DNA of 64,000 nt. Source: Peribacillus folii. Its GTDB lineage: Bacteria; Bacillota; Bacilli; Bacillales; DSM-1321. A program made the position numbers and the translations under genes. Where the stretch lies: positions 372,001-436,000 of the forward strand of contig NZ_JASJOM010000003.1 in assembly GCF_030271255.1 (NCBI RefSeq). Direction: 5' to 3'. Each line of letters opens with the position of its first letter. The first letter of the stretch is position 1. Below are positions 26,802 to 35,052 of the stretch, piece by piece. Below the pieces are notes generated by a model. The model searched no databases. It had not been told where the DNA came from and saw only the letters and a program-made list of their open reading frames with translations.

Positions 26802-27224
26802 ATGATCGCAGAATACCCGTTCCGAGTAAGGTGGGGAGATACGGATGCAGCAGGAATTGTATTTTATCCCAACTTTTATAAATGGATGGATGAATCAACA
26901 CATGAGTTTCTATCTGCGATAGGGTATCCAACTTCAACTTTGTACGCTGAACAACAAGTCAATGTTCCGCTGCTCGAAGCGAGTTGCCAGTTTAAGAGTC
27001 CGCTATTTTTTGAAGATCGTGTGACCGTTCGCAGTACAGTCGTGGAATTACACCAAAAAGTTTTTAAAATAAATCATAAATTCTTCAAGGATGAAAAACT
27101 GGTAGCGGAAGGATTCGAGATTCGAGCATGGACATCATTTAAAGAAAAGCCAAAGGCTTACCCAATTCCGTGTGAGGTAAGGGGAAAAATGATGCAAGCA
27201 AATCCCAAGGCGGTAAAAGGATGA
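26802..27224 (+). CDS. Acyl-CoA thioesterase, 4-hydroxybenzoyl-CoA thioesterase family
   Basis: A 140-aa single hot-dog domain. The signature RWGDTDAAGIVFYPN includes the catalytic Asp of the 4HBT family (DxD/AAGIVFYP), followed by the long helix FYKWMDESTHEFLSAIG and the strand CQFKSPLFFEDRV. It hydrolyses an acyl- or aroyl-CoA to acid and free CoA in the cytoplasm. GAGGAGG stands upstream of the ATG. As last gene of the carboxylase/BKACE operon it probably releases the acyl-CoA product, or recycles CoA. The natural substrate is not evident. Confidence 0.88.
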   Translation: MIAEYPFRVRWGDTDAAGIVFYPNFYKWMDESTHEFLSAIGYPTSTLYAEQQVNVPLLEASCQFKSPLFFEDRVTVRSTVVELHQKVFKINHKFFKDEKLVAEGFEIRAWTSFKEKPKAYPIPCEVRGKMMQANPKAVKG

Positions 27225-27272
27225 AGTATCCGGCGGATTTTTTGATTGATTATATATAGAAAAGGGTGAAAT

Positions 27273-27308
27273 AAAAGGATGTCCAACATGACCTATGGAC
27301 ATCCTTTT
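27273..27308 (+). terminator. Terminator of the carboxylase/BKACE operon
   Basis: AAAAGGATGTCC pairs perfectly with GGACATCCTTTT around 12 bases, with an ATTTT tail. Because the arms are AT-rich it can also serve the convergent IclR gene. Confidence 0.88.
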
Positions 27309-27366
27309 ATTTTGGTGTAACAAAAAGAAGGATAAAAGAAAAAGCGGTTTCCTTTACCTGCTTTTT

Positions 27367-28125
27367 CTATGCTCCGGAATATCCAAAGACTTTCGAGATT
27401 TCCAAACAACTCTTTCTTAAATAATGAGTCAAAGGATCTTCGTAATGATCAGGAATGCTTTCAGTGAATCCAACGGCAGTGATTGCGCCCAATAATTCTG
27501 CATTGTAATTGAAAACCGGAATGGATATGGAGGAAACGGAGGGTACAAGAGGCTCCTTGGCAAATGCGATTTTGTTTTTGTGAATTTCATGATACTCCTC
27601 CGTTTCTCTAAGAAAATCCCCAGTAACATTGCGATCTTTTTCAATCCAATCCGCTGTCAAGGAAGGATCCTGGAATACAGTGAATACTTTCCCGGACGAA
27701 GAGGAAGGAGGTAAACGCGTACCTAGCTGGGCACCGATATTCAGATTTTGATTGGAATTCCATATTTTGGCCGTTGTAGGTCCATCGTAAGTCCAAACAG
27801 AGAAAAGGACTGTGCAGGAGGTATGGTGACTGATTTCCTGTAAATATGGAGTTATTCGGCTTGTGATGTCCTCATTCCCTATGGCTGCCATGCCATATTG
27901 AATCAGTTTGCTGCCAAGGTGATACATACCTGTTGCCTTATCACGATATAGCAGCTCGAGTTGCGTCAACGTATTTAAATACTTATAGAGGTTACTTTTC
28001 GTTATTTCCGTCGATTCCTGAATATCCGAGAATCTTAGAGGTTTTCTTTGGGAAGCAAGCAAGTCTATAATGCTCATTCCTATTTGCAATGATTGAATCG
28101 TCGAACCAGATTTTACGATTTCCAT
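27367..28125 (-). CDS. IclR family transcriptional regulator
   Basis: A 252-aa protein. The winged helix covers residues about 8-70 (SLQIGMSIIDLLASQRKPLR, SDIQESTEITKSNLYKYLNT). The effector GAF-like domain follows, with LGTRLPPSSSSGKVF and SSISIPVFNYNAELLGAITA, the usual IclR ligand pocket strands. AGGAG lies eight bases before the ATG. It is divergent from the gentisate operon at 28406, and IclR proteins are the usual regulators of gentisate and other aromatic pathways. It most likely binds the inverted repeat in the intergenic region and responds to an aromatic acid or ring-cleavage product. Confidence 0.9.
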   Translation of the reverse strand: MEIVKSGSTIQSLQIGMSIIDLLASQRKPLRFSDIQESTEITKSNLYKYLNTLTQLELLYRDKATGMYHLGSKLIQYGMAAIGNEDITSRITPYLQEISHHTSCTVLFSVWTYDGPTTAKIWNSNQNLNIGAQLGTRLPPSSSSGKVFTVFQDPSLTADWIEKDRNVTGDFLRETEEYHEIHKNKIAFAKEPLVPSVSSISIPVFNYNAELLGAITAVGFTESIPDHYEDPLTHYLRKSCLEISKVFGYSGA

Positions 28126-28303
28126 GAGTTAATCTCCTGCCCAGTTTTGATTTTAAGACTAGTATATCAGAATCCTAAAATATTTAATGATTGTAGCCAG
28201 CAAAAGCTATAAAGGCATCGCATTCCGTAAATTCCCCAGTTGGAACAAAAAGACCCATTATGGGGTAGATGATACCATTTTATTAAAATGTTGGCGATAA
28301 TTC

Positions 28304-28373
28304 TTGACAGTTTTCTGAAAAATAAGTTATTATTTATATAAATAGTGAACTAAGTTATCTATTTGTATAATAA
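28304..28373 (+). promoter_or_regulatory. Promoter and candidate IclR operator of the gentisate operon
   Basis: TTGACA (28304-28309), an 18-base spacer and TATTAT (28328-28333). TATAAATAG (28336-28344) is mirrored by CTATTTGTATA (28359-28369) with one extra base, giving an inverted repeat over and after the -10. The position suits an IclR site. Confidence 0.55.
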
Positions 28374-28405
28374 ATGAAAATTAAAGACGCAAAGGAGAAG
28401 GCAAA

Positions 28406-29353
28406 ATGAAATTAGTAACTTTCAGCAATGAGGGATTTAAACGTATTGGAGCCCTTTATCCGAATAACGAAATAGTTGATTTGAACTACGCCTATCAAGC
28501 CCTGCTCGAGAGCGAAGGAAAACTTCGGAGTGAACAAATTGCCGAAGCTTATGTTCCTGCAACAATGGAAGCGTTTTTACAGGGCGGGAATGAAAGTCTT
28601 TCCATCGCCGAAAAGGCTGCGGATTATGCAATCCATAATCGTGGCTCTTTCAGGCATAAGTTGATCCATGCGGTTGAAAAGATCAAACTTGAGGCTCCTG
28701 TCCAAAATCCAGGGAAGATCATTTGCGTCGGTCATAACTACCGTGAACACATCGCTGAGATGGGACGTGAAATGCCGCCATACCCAGTGGTTTTTGCAAA
28801 GTTCGCCAATACGGTGATCGGTCCCCAGGATGACATTCCGTTCTTCCCCATTTCTGAACAGCTGGATTATGAAGCGGAATTCGCTTTTGTCGTCGGACAA
28901 AGGGCACGAAATGTTACGCAAGAGGAAGCACTTGATTATGTAGCGGGTTATACGATTGCCAATGATGTTACCTATCGTGATATCCAACGCCGCACGCTTG
29001 AATGGCTTCAAGGAAAAACCGTTGAAGGAAGTGCTCCGATGGGGCCTTGGTTAGTCACTTCCGGTGAACTGCCCGATCCATCGGGTTTAAATGTTCGATT
29101 GACAGTCAATGGTGAAGAACGACAAAAAACGAACACAGCCAACTTCGTATTCGACGTGAAATATTTAGTCGAATTCCTATCAAACTTGATGACTCTTGAA
29201 CCTGGAGATATTGTTCTAACAGGAACACCGGGCGGGGTAGGGGTTGCCCGTGATCCTCAAGCATTCTTAAAAGATGGTGATGTAGTCAAAATTGAAATCG
29301 ACAAAATAGGCTATCTTGAAAACCGTGTGAGTCGTGCCGGGGAGGGGGATTGA
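28406..29353 (+). CDS. FAH-family hydrolase, probable fumarylpyruvate (or maleylpyruvate) hydrolase
   Basis: A 315-aa protein with the fumarylacetoacetate-hydrolase fold. The N-terminal region is followed by PGKIICVGHNYREH, the metal-binding acidic residues of DYEAEFAFVVG and ANDVTYRDIQRR, the KTVEGSAPMGPW loop and LTGTPGGVG near the end. FAH enzymes of this size split acylpyruvates. With gentisate dioxygenase two genes downstream, the expected reaction is fumarylpyruvate to fumarate plus pyruvate, the last step of the gentisate pathway. The start is supported by AAAGGAG. It overlaps the end of the next ribosome site, indicating tight coupling. Isomerase/decarboxylase roles are known in the family but fit the context less well. 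Confidence 0.85.
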   Translation: MKLVTFSNEGFKRIGALYPNNEIVDLNYAYQALLESEGKLRSEQIAEAYVPATMEAFLQGGNESLSIAEKAADYAIHNRGSFRHKLIHAVEKIKLEAPVQNPGKIICVGHNYREHIAEMGREMPPYPVVFAKFANTVIGPQDDIPFFPISEQLDYEAEFAFVVGQRARNVTQEEALDYVAGYTIANDVTYRDIQRRTLEWLQGKTVEGSAPMGPWLVTSGELPDPSGLNVRLTVNGEERQKTNTANFVFDVKYLVEFLSNLMTLEPGDIVLTGTPGGVGVARDPQAFLKDGDVVKIEIDKIGYLENRVSRAGEGD

Positions 29354-29355
29354 TC

Positions 29356-29847
29356 ATGGCTTTTCAAGACATTGAAAAATCGATTGAATCAATTCAGCTA
29401 TCATTAGATCATATTCTGGAGACAACCGAAAACCTACCGGAAGAAACGGTCCGTTTTAACCCGACAGAAGATGAATGGTCAATTATGCAGATACTTTCCC
29501 ATTTAACGGAAGCCATTCCTTATTGGTTAGGTGAAGTGCAAGCGGTAGTGGCGATGCCAGGTTCCAAATGGGGCCGCGGAATGCAGGATCCCGTCCGATT
29601 GGCAGCCGTCACCGATACGGAACGGCTTTCTGTGGACAAGGTTATAACTCAAGTGAAGGAACTTAAAGATAAAGTGGAGAACGTGCTCGGGAAATTAGAT
29701 GAAGAAACGCTATCTAAAGAATCTCCACACCGGAACTTTGCTAAATTCGGAAATAAACCCGTTTCTTATATCATTGATCACTTCATCGATGAACACATTT
29801 CAGGGCACTATGGACAGATCAAGCGAAATCTTTCAAAAATTAAATGA
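29356..29847 (+). CDS. DinB-fold protein, candidate thiol-dependent maleylpyruvate isomerase
   Basis: A 163-aa four-helix-bundle protein of the DinB/YfiT superfamily. A helix-2 histidine in ILSHLTEA and the helix-4 pattern DHFIDEHISGHYGQI supply the three-His metal site. In Corynebacterium the mycothiol-dependent maleylpyruvate isomerase belongs to this superfamily. Bacilli use bacillithiol instead of mycothiol and have bacillithiol-linked DinB proteins. Lying between an FAH hydrolase and gentisate dioxygenase, this protein is placed to isomerise maleylpyruvate to fumarylpyruvate. That is an inference from context and fold. ATG 29356 is chosen because GGAGG is ten bases upstream; an in-frame TTG at 29350 is too close to it. 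Confidence 0.7.
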   Translation: MAFQDIEKSIESIQLSLDHILETTENLPEETVRFNPTEDEWSIMQILSHLTEAIPYWLGEVQAVVAMPGSKWGRGMQDPVRLAAVTDTERLSVDKVITQVKELKDKVENVLGKLDEETLSKESPHRNFAKFGNKPVSYIIDHFIDEHISGHYGQIKRNLSKIK

Positions 29848-29878
29848 GGATAGATAATAATAGAAGGTAGGGATTAGT

Positions 29879-30991
29879 GTGGCTGAAAAACTAGAATACA
29901 TGAATAGTGCAATCGTAAAAGATTTTACTAAGGATATCCAGCAGTACAATCTAGGCCCTCTGTGGGAAGCCATTCCCGCTCTGATGGACCATGAGCCCAA
30001 ACCTCATGCCGAGGCTTATTTATGGAAAGAGGAGTTATTGACAAAAAAATTGTTGGAAGCCGCTGAAATCTTTACACCCGATCGCGGCGGGGAGCGAAGG
30101 GCCATCTATTTCCAAAACCCAGGCTTAACTTATCGCAAGCCATGGGGATGGGCTTCAACCACACAAACGCTTTATGCAGCAGTTCAATTATTACTGCCTG
30201 GTGAAGTGGCTCCTTCCCACCGACATTCCCAAAGTGCCCTCCGTTTCATAACGAACGGGGAGGGTGCCTACACCATCGTCCAGGGGGAAAGGATCTTCAT
30301 GGAAGAGGGAGATTTCTTGATTACACCTAAAAATTTATGGCATGGTCATGGACATATTGGAGATAAACCGATGATTTGGATGGATGCCCTTGATATCCCG
30401 ACCATTTATTCCATAGGCGGCACTTTTTTTGAACCATATCCTGATCGAATTGAAACACCTATACGTCCGGATAATTTTTCAGAACTGCGTTATCATGGCG
30501 GAATGGTCCGCCCTGTATCCGATCGTTATTCACAAGTGGCTCCACTTGCCAATTACAAGTGGGAAGGCACCAATTCTGCGATTGAAGGATTGATGAATTT
30601 CGATCCAGACCCATATGAAGGTTTTGCCGTTGAATATATCAACCCTTCAAATGGGCAAACCGCCAACCCTACAATGGGGGCCTGGATGCAAAAGCTACCG
30701 CAGGGCTTTCATACGAAAGCCCATCGCCATACTCATTCCACTATCTATCAAGTACATCAAGGTACTGGATATACAGTCATTAATGGCGTCCGTTTCGATT
30801 GGTCTAAGGGAGATTATTTCGTCGTTCCGAATTGGGCTTGGCATGAGCACGTTGCAGAAGTGGATTCCTACCTATTCTCGGTCAATGATCTTCCAATCAT
30901 GGAGAGATTCGACTTGGAACAGCAACAGGCATTTGAAAGTAATAATGGGTACCAAAAGGTTGAACGTGAATTTAAACCTGTGCTGGTATAA
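29879..30991 (+). CDS. Gentisate 1,2-dioxygenase
   Basis: A 370-aa bicupin. The N-terminal cupin holds the Fe(II) ligands H114 and H116 in PSHRHSQSALRF and a late His within LWHGHGHIG (155-159). The C-terminal cupin keeps KAHRHTHSTIYQV and WAWHEHVAEVDSYLFSV. Before the first cupin, RRAIYFQNPGL and WASTTQTLYAAVQLL are typical of gentisate dioxygenases. The enzyme uses O2 to open gentisate between C1 and C2, giving maleylpyruvate. The GTG start follows AAGGTAGGG. Neighbours supply the hydroxylase that makes gentisate and the enzymes that use the product. 1-hydroxy-2-naphthoate or salicylate dioxygenase are alternatives in this family but less likely here. Confidence 0.9.
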   Translation: MAEKLEYMNSAIVKDFTKDIQQYNLGPLWEAIPALMDHEPKPHAEAYLWKEELLTKKLLEAAEIFTPDRGGERRAIYFQNPGLTYRKPWGWASTTQTLYAAVQLLLPGEVAPSHRHSQSALRFITNGEGAYTIVQGERIFMEEGDFLITPKNLWHGHGHIGDKPMIWMDALDIPTIYSIGGTFFEPYPDRIETPIRPDNFSELRYHGGMVRPVSDRYSQVAPLANYKWEGTNSAIEGLMNFDPDPYEGFAVEYINPSNGQTANPTMGAWMQKLPQGFHTKAHRHTHSTIYQVHQGTGYTVINGVRFDWSKGDYFVVPNWAWHEHVAEVDSYLFSVNDLPIMERFDLEQQQAFESNNGYQKVEREFKPVLV

Positions 30992-31101
30992 AACCAGTCT
31001 AGAGGAAGGGAATCCAGTCCTTGGGCAAGAGGTCGAATGAAAGCGTTTACCGTTAAGCGGTGCAGCATCTTATGTTAATTCAGCTAATTAAGGGGGAATG
31101 A

Positions 31102-32310
31102 ATGATGAACAGAGAAAACAAACCATTCATCGTTATCGGCGGTGGAATCGGCGGGCTGGCAACGGCTCTAGGTATTGCAGAAACGAAACAATATGTAAAA
31201 GTTTTGGAACAGGCGCCTGAATTTGGAGAAATCGGTGCAGGAATTCAACTGGCTTCGAACGCAACCAATGTGTTGCAGCGGCTGGGAGTGATGGATAAAA
31301 TTAACGAAATTGCAGTATTTCCGAAAAGGTTGGTTCTGATGGATGCTTTCTCGGGCAAGGAGCTTTCTGCCTTGGATTTAGGTGATGTTTATAAAGAAAG
31401 ATATGGAGCGCCATATGTTGTTTTGCATCGTTCCGATCTGCATAAAGTACTGGCAGAAGCCTGTGAAAGCAATCCATTCATCGAGTTGGTAACCAACCAA
31501 ACCATCATTGAAGCAGTGGAAAGCGAGGGTGAAGTTGCCGTTATTGCATCAGATGGCTCCCAACATTCAGGAACGGCCGTAATCGGTGCTGATGGTTTAT
31601 GGTCGAATGCGCGCAAGCTTTTTGTGGAAGATCAACCGGTCTGCTCGCAATATGTGGCGTATAGAGGAGCGATTCCGATGGATGAGGTAACAAGCCATGG
31701 AGATTTGGATGATGTGTATATGTGGATCGGGCCAAATCTTCATCTTGTTCAATATCCGGTTAGAAGGGGAGAACTGTACAATCAAGTAGTGGTCTTCAAA
31801 AGCTCTCAATACACAAAAGAAAATGAACAAACCAATCACTGGGGAACACCGGATGAAATGGATCGTGTTTTTGCAGGTACTTGCGAGCTTGTCCAAAATG
31901 CAATTTCATTCATTCAACGTCAACGACGCTGGCCGATGTATGACCGCCTGCCCATTGATAATTGGACAAATGGCAGGATTACGCTTATGGGGGATGCTGC
32001 TCATCCGATGCTTCAATACTTGGCGCAAGGGGCCTGCCAGGCTTTAGAGGATGCCGCTTATTTGACGGATATGCTTCACAAGCATGGTCAGGACATTGAA
32101 CAAGCATTCATGGAATATCAAGAAGAACGCATTCCTCGCACGGCAAATGTTCAGAACAGTGCAAGAATGTGGGGGGAAATCATCCACAATACGACCGACG
32201 CGGGCATTCTTCTCCGGGATACCCTCTTAACAAGTCGTACGGATAAGGATTTCAAATTCATTGATGAATTCCACGGATATAATAAACAGGCTCGTGAACG
32301 CATTATTTGA
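31102..32310 (+). CDS. 3-Hydroxybenzoate 6-monooxygenase (FAD, class A)
   Basis: A 402-aa flavoprotein hydroxylase. It has the FAD-binding IVIGGGIGGLATALG, an Arg/His pair in VVLHRSDLHKVL, the DG motif VIGADGLWSN, and the GD motif LMGDAAHPMLQYLAQGACQA. It also has YVAYRGAIP, WPMYDRLPIDNW and SARMWGEIIH, which match 3-hydroxybenzoate 6-hydroxylases such as the Rhodococcus enzyme, as I recall its sequence. It hydroxylates 3-hydroxybenzoate para to the OH using NADH and O2, giving gentisate, the substrate of the upstream dioxygenase. Ribosome site AGGGGG; tandem ATGs at 31102 and 31105. It is last in the operon, before a strong terminator. No 3-hydroxybenzoate porter lies in the operon itself. 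Confidence 0.87.
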   Translation: MMNRENKPFIVIGGGIGGLATALGIAETKQYVKVLEQAPEFGEIGAGIQLASNATNVLQRLGVMDKINEIAVFPKRLVLMDAFSGKELSALDLGDVYKERYGAPYVVLHRSDLHKVLAEACESNPFIELVTNQTIIEAVESEGEVAVIASDGSQHSGTAVIGADGLWSNARKLFVEDQPVCSQYVAYRGAIPMDEVTSHGDLDDVYMWIGPNLHLVQYPVRRGELYNQVVVFKSSQYTKENEQTNHWGTPDEMDRVFAGTCELVQNAISFIQRQRRWPMYDRLPIDNWTNGRITLMGDAAHPMLQYLAQGACQALEDAAYLTDMLHKHGQDIEQAFMEYQEERIPRTANVQNSARMWGEIIHNTTDAGILLRDTLLTSRTDKDFKFIDEFHGYNKQARERII

Positions 32311-32357
32311 TTTGTCTCTTTTGAGATTGGGAAGTTAGACATTTTACAAAGAATTTT

Positions 32358-32389
32358 GCCTTTTTTCCTTTTGGAAAAAAGGCTTTTTT
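32358..32389 (+). terminator. Terminator of the gentisate operon
   Basis: GCCTTTTTTCC pairs perfectly with GGAAAAAAGGC around TTTT, followed by T6. Confidence 0.93.
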
Positions 32390-32680
32390 GCTGGTTATCA
32401 AATCATACTTCCTATTTGGTACGACTGAAAAAGGGATATAAGCCGACCTTTTCTTGAAAGTAGAAAGAAGATTAAATTAATATAATGAAATAGTAAGTGG
32501 TATGAAAATATTACGCTGACCAATATTCAAATGAAACATTATGGACAAAGGCGTTCTCCCCGTTTGATGTATATCTCATTCTCCCTAAATGAATTTTTTT
32601 ACAATAGTATTTTATTTTAATCACCTATAACCGTCATTTTATAGTTTTATTCTTTTTATTCAGAAAATTAAGATTGTTGT

Positions 32681-32707
32681 TTGACTTTGGTATAACAATA
32701 TTATAAT
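32681..32707 (+). promoter_or_regulatory. Candidate promoter of the phosphotriesterase operon
   Basis: TTGACT (32681-32686) and TATAAT (32702-32707) are separated by only 15 bases, and the -10 lies inside the perfect 12-bp palindrome ATATTATAATAT. A short spacer can signal activator dependence. The rest of 32390-32920 contains no recognisable gene. Confidence 0.45.
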
Positions 32708-32920
32708 ATGATATTAAGAAGTTGAGAGATGTTTTTATTTTATGGGAAAGAAAGCGGTTCCATTTGGGTTTCCAGAGAAAAGGAAGCATTGATTTCCATT
32801 ATTGTTGTAAATGAAAGTCTTTGTTTCTATGAATCTTTAGAACGGAAAGAATCTGGATTTTTTACAAAATGGTCTTCTCCAGTTACACAGCACCTTTTAT
32901 GAAATAAAGGAGGTTTAACA

Positions 32921-33958
32921 ATGGTAGAACATGTAGAACATCGTTCGGGCTTGGTTCGGACGGTACTGGGATTGGTGCCAGCTCAAGAACTAGGCGTTGT
33001 GCTTATTCATGAATCACTTCTTTCTGTTATGCCCGGAGCGGAATATGCTCCGGAAATTGATATGGACAAGAGTAAGATTTTTGATATCTTACATCGTAAA
33101 TTAACGGGATTCCGTCGGAGTGGCGGAAATACGATTGTAGATCATCGCGGGATGTTCCATGGCCGTGACGTCAAGCTTTATGAAACGCTTTCCAAGACGA
33201 CAGGGGTACATATCATAGCTTCAACAGGCTTAGGGCCAGAACGGATGCTAAGTGGATATTTCACTACCCCGCAAACTCATCCGCCAACACCTTGGCCAGC
33301 TGAACAATTTGCTGGTTTGTTCATAAAAGAGGTGATGGAAGGAATTGTCGTTCCGCGTGTGGAACGATCAGGTCCGGCAGGGATCGTGACATCAATTGCA
33401 ACTCAAAGTGGGATTGTCCAAATTGAAGAGAATCTTTTCCGCGGCTGTGCACAAACTGGTATGGCAACAGGAGTGCCGGTATCCTTGCAATATGGTGCAA
33501 ATGCCCTGAAAGATTTGGAAATGGTATTAAGCGAAGGCATTGAACCGCACCGCGTCATCATCGGGGGACTTGACCGTTTGGATGCAGTTAAACGTAAAGA
33601 AGCGTTTGCTGTGGCGGAACGTGGTGCGTATGTTGCTTTAGACCATGTTGGCTGGTCTACACGAGAAGGCTATATAGATGATAGGGAGCGTGCTCGGTTA
33701 ATTGCAGAACTATTCGAAAAAGGCCTAGGTGAACGTGTCTTGATTTCAACGAATGCCGTTGGCTGTGCAAAAGGTCATGAAACAAAGGATATTGACTTCA
33801 ATTACCTACTAGTACAATTCGTTCCGATCCTGCTTCAAGCAGGAGTATTGAATGAAGAAATCCGTATATTGTTAGAAGAAAATCCGCAGCGTGTACTGGC
33901 TGTTGATGCCCCCGCAACTGTCAAAAGGGAAACTGCCGCGGGATCAAAGCAAAAATAA
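32921..33958 (+). CDS. Phosphotriesterase-family protein lacking metal ligands (pseudoenzyme)
   Basis: A 345-aa TIM-barrel protein clearly related to its downstream neighbour and the PTE/PLL lactonase family (LGLVPAQELGVVLIHESL, HRVIIGGLD, AYVALDHVG). The metal centre is gone. The beta-1 HxH is HES (H30, S32), the bridging carboxylated Lys is T157, the beta-5 His is Q190, the beta-6 His is G216 and the beta-8 Asp is N278. Five of six expected ligands are replaced without damage to the fold, so it is not a random pseudogene. It may be a regulatory or structural partner of the active paralogue 20 bases downstream, or have a metal-free function. AAAGGAGG precedes the ATG. Confidence 0.85.
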   Translation: MVEHVEHRSGLVRTVLGLVPAQELGVVLIHESLLSVMPGAEYAPEIDMDKSKIFDILHRKLTGFRRSGGNTIVDHRGMFHGRDVKLYETLSKTTGVHIIASTGLGPERMLSGYFTTPQTHPPTPWPAEQFAGLFIKEVMEGIVVPRVERSGPAGIVTSIATQSGIVQIEENLFRGCAQTGMATGVPVSLQYGANALKDLEMVLSEGIEPHRVIIGGLDRLDAVKRKEAFAVAERGAYVALDHVGWSTREGYIDDRERARLIAELFEKGLGERVLISTNAVGCAKGHETKDIDFNYLLVQFVPILLQAGVLNEEIRILLEENPQRVLAVDAPATVKRETAAGSKQK

Positions 33959-33978
33959 ATGCGAGGAGGGAATCTGTT

Positions 33979-34992
33979 ATGGGGAAGGTAAATACGGTTT
34001 TAGGTCCGATCGCGTCAGAAGATCTAGGAATCACTGCAATGCATGAACATATTGGTTTTGGTCTTCCTGGATGTGACTTGGATACTCAGTGGTGGAAAAA
34101 GCCTGAAGAAGCATTTGACGTTACCATTCAAAAGTTGCGGCGCTTTCGTGAACATGACGGTAAAACATTCGTTGATTGTACAGGCATCGGAAATGGGCGT
34201 GACATCGAATATTTCCAGGTGCTTTCTCGCAGAACTGGCGTCAATATCGTGGCCGTTACAGGTTTTGTAGCAGGGGATTCAGCGTTGCCCTATTTCCGTA
34301 ACAAAACAGTTGAGTATTTGACAAACTTATTCATACATGAAATCACGGTGGGGATCGATGGTACAAGCGCAAAAGCTGGCGCTGTTAAAGTAGGCGTCAG
34401 CCGAGAAGGCTTAAGTGAACTGGATCAACGCATCTATCGGGCAGCTGCACGTGCTGCAGTGAAAACAGGTGTCCCAATCATTACACACTTATCAACAGAA
34501 CCGGAACTGGCGATTGACATTTTTGAATCCGAAGGGTTGCCTCTAAATCGTGTACTAATGGGCCATGCAGATGTTGGTCAAGATGCCGATGAAGAGCGTG
34601 ATAAAATGATCGCAAGCCGAGGCGGATATGTAGGTTTCGACACGATTGGTTACGACAAGGAGATGGAAAATGCGCCATATTGGTCACGTCCCCGTCAAGA
34701 CCGTGTTAAGCATTTTCTTTCTTTCCTCGAAAAAGGCTTTCTTGAACGGGCTGTGATTTCAGCCGATGCTAACTGCTGTGCACTAGGCTGGCCAGGGTTA
34801 AAGGGACACTCTGTAAACTACTTGTTTGAAGAATTCATCCCCGACCTTCGGAAAGCCGGTGTCGCTGAAGATGTATTTGAACAATTATTAGTACGTACTC
34901 CTGCAAATTTCCTTACCATGCAAGAACCTAGTTTGAAAGCAAATCCGTTATCAAATAACGATATTGGATGTGTTCCTATTATCAAAAGCTGA
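33979..34992 (+). CDS. Phosphotriesterase-family metal-dependent hydrolase (lactonase-like)
   Basis: A 337-aa amidohydrolase-superfamily barrel with a complete binuclear site: H22 and H24 (MHEHIG), K137 as carboxylated Lys (AGAVKVGVS), H170 (PIITHLST), H196 (LMGHADVG) and D263 (ISADANC). Members hydrolyse lactones, phosphotriesters or other esters; many natural ones are lactonases. Tracts of the chain, such as REHDGKTFVDCTGIGNGRD, follow the family pattern. It is placed directly after a ligand-less paralogue and before a thiolase-fold/DUF35 pair, so it probably opens a lactone or ester intermediate in an unassigned pathway. GAGGAGGG lies before ATG 33979. Confidence 0.87.
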   Translation: MGKVNTVLGPIASEDLGITAMHEHIGFGLPGCDLDTQWWKKPEEAFDVTIQKLRRFREHDGKTFVDCTGIGNGRDIEYFQVLSRRTGVNIVAVTGFVAGDSALPYFRNKTVEYLTNLFIHEITVGIDGTSAKAGAVKVGVSREGLSELDQRIYRAAARAAVKTGVPIITHLSTEPELAIDIFESEGLPLNRVLMGHADVGQDADEERDKMIASRGGYVGFDTIGYDKEMENAPYWSRPRQDRVKHFLSFLEKGFLERAVISADANCCALGWPGLKGHSVNYLFEEFIPDLRKAGVAEDVFEQLLVRTPANFLTMQEPSLKANPLSNNDIGCVPIIKS

Positions 34993-35052
34993 CGCGATTA
35001 TTATTGAGAGCTGAACATGTGATTTAACTAGACTAACAGGGGGGGAGCAAAG

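Noticed and set aside
32702..32707. Reading the 15-base-spaced TATAAT as a standard constitutive promoter
   Set aside because: The spacer is two bases short, so only a tentative or activator-dependent promoter is claimed.
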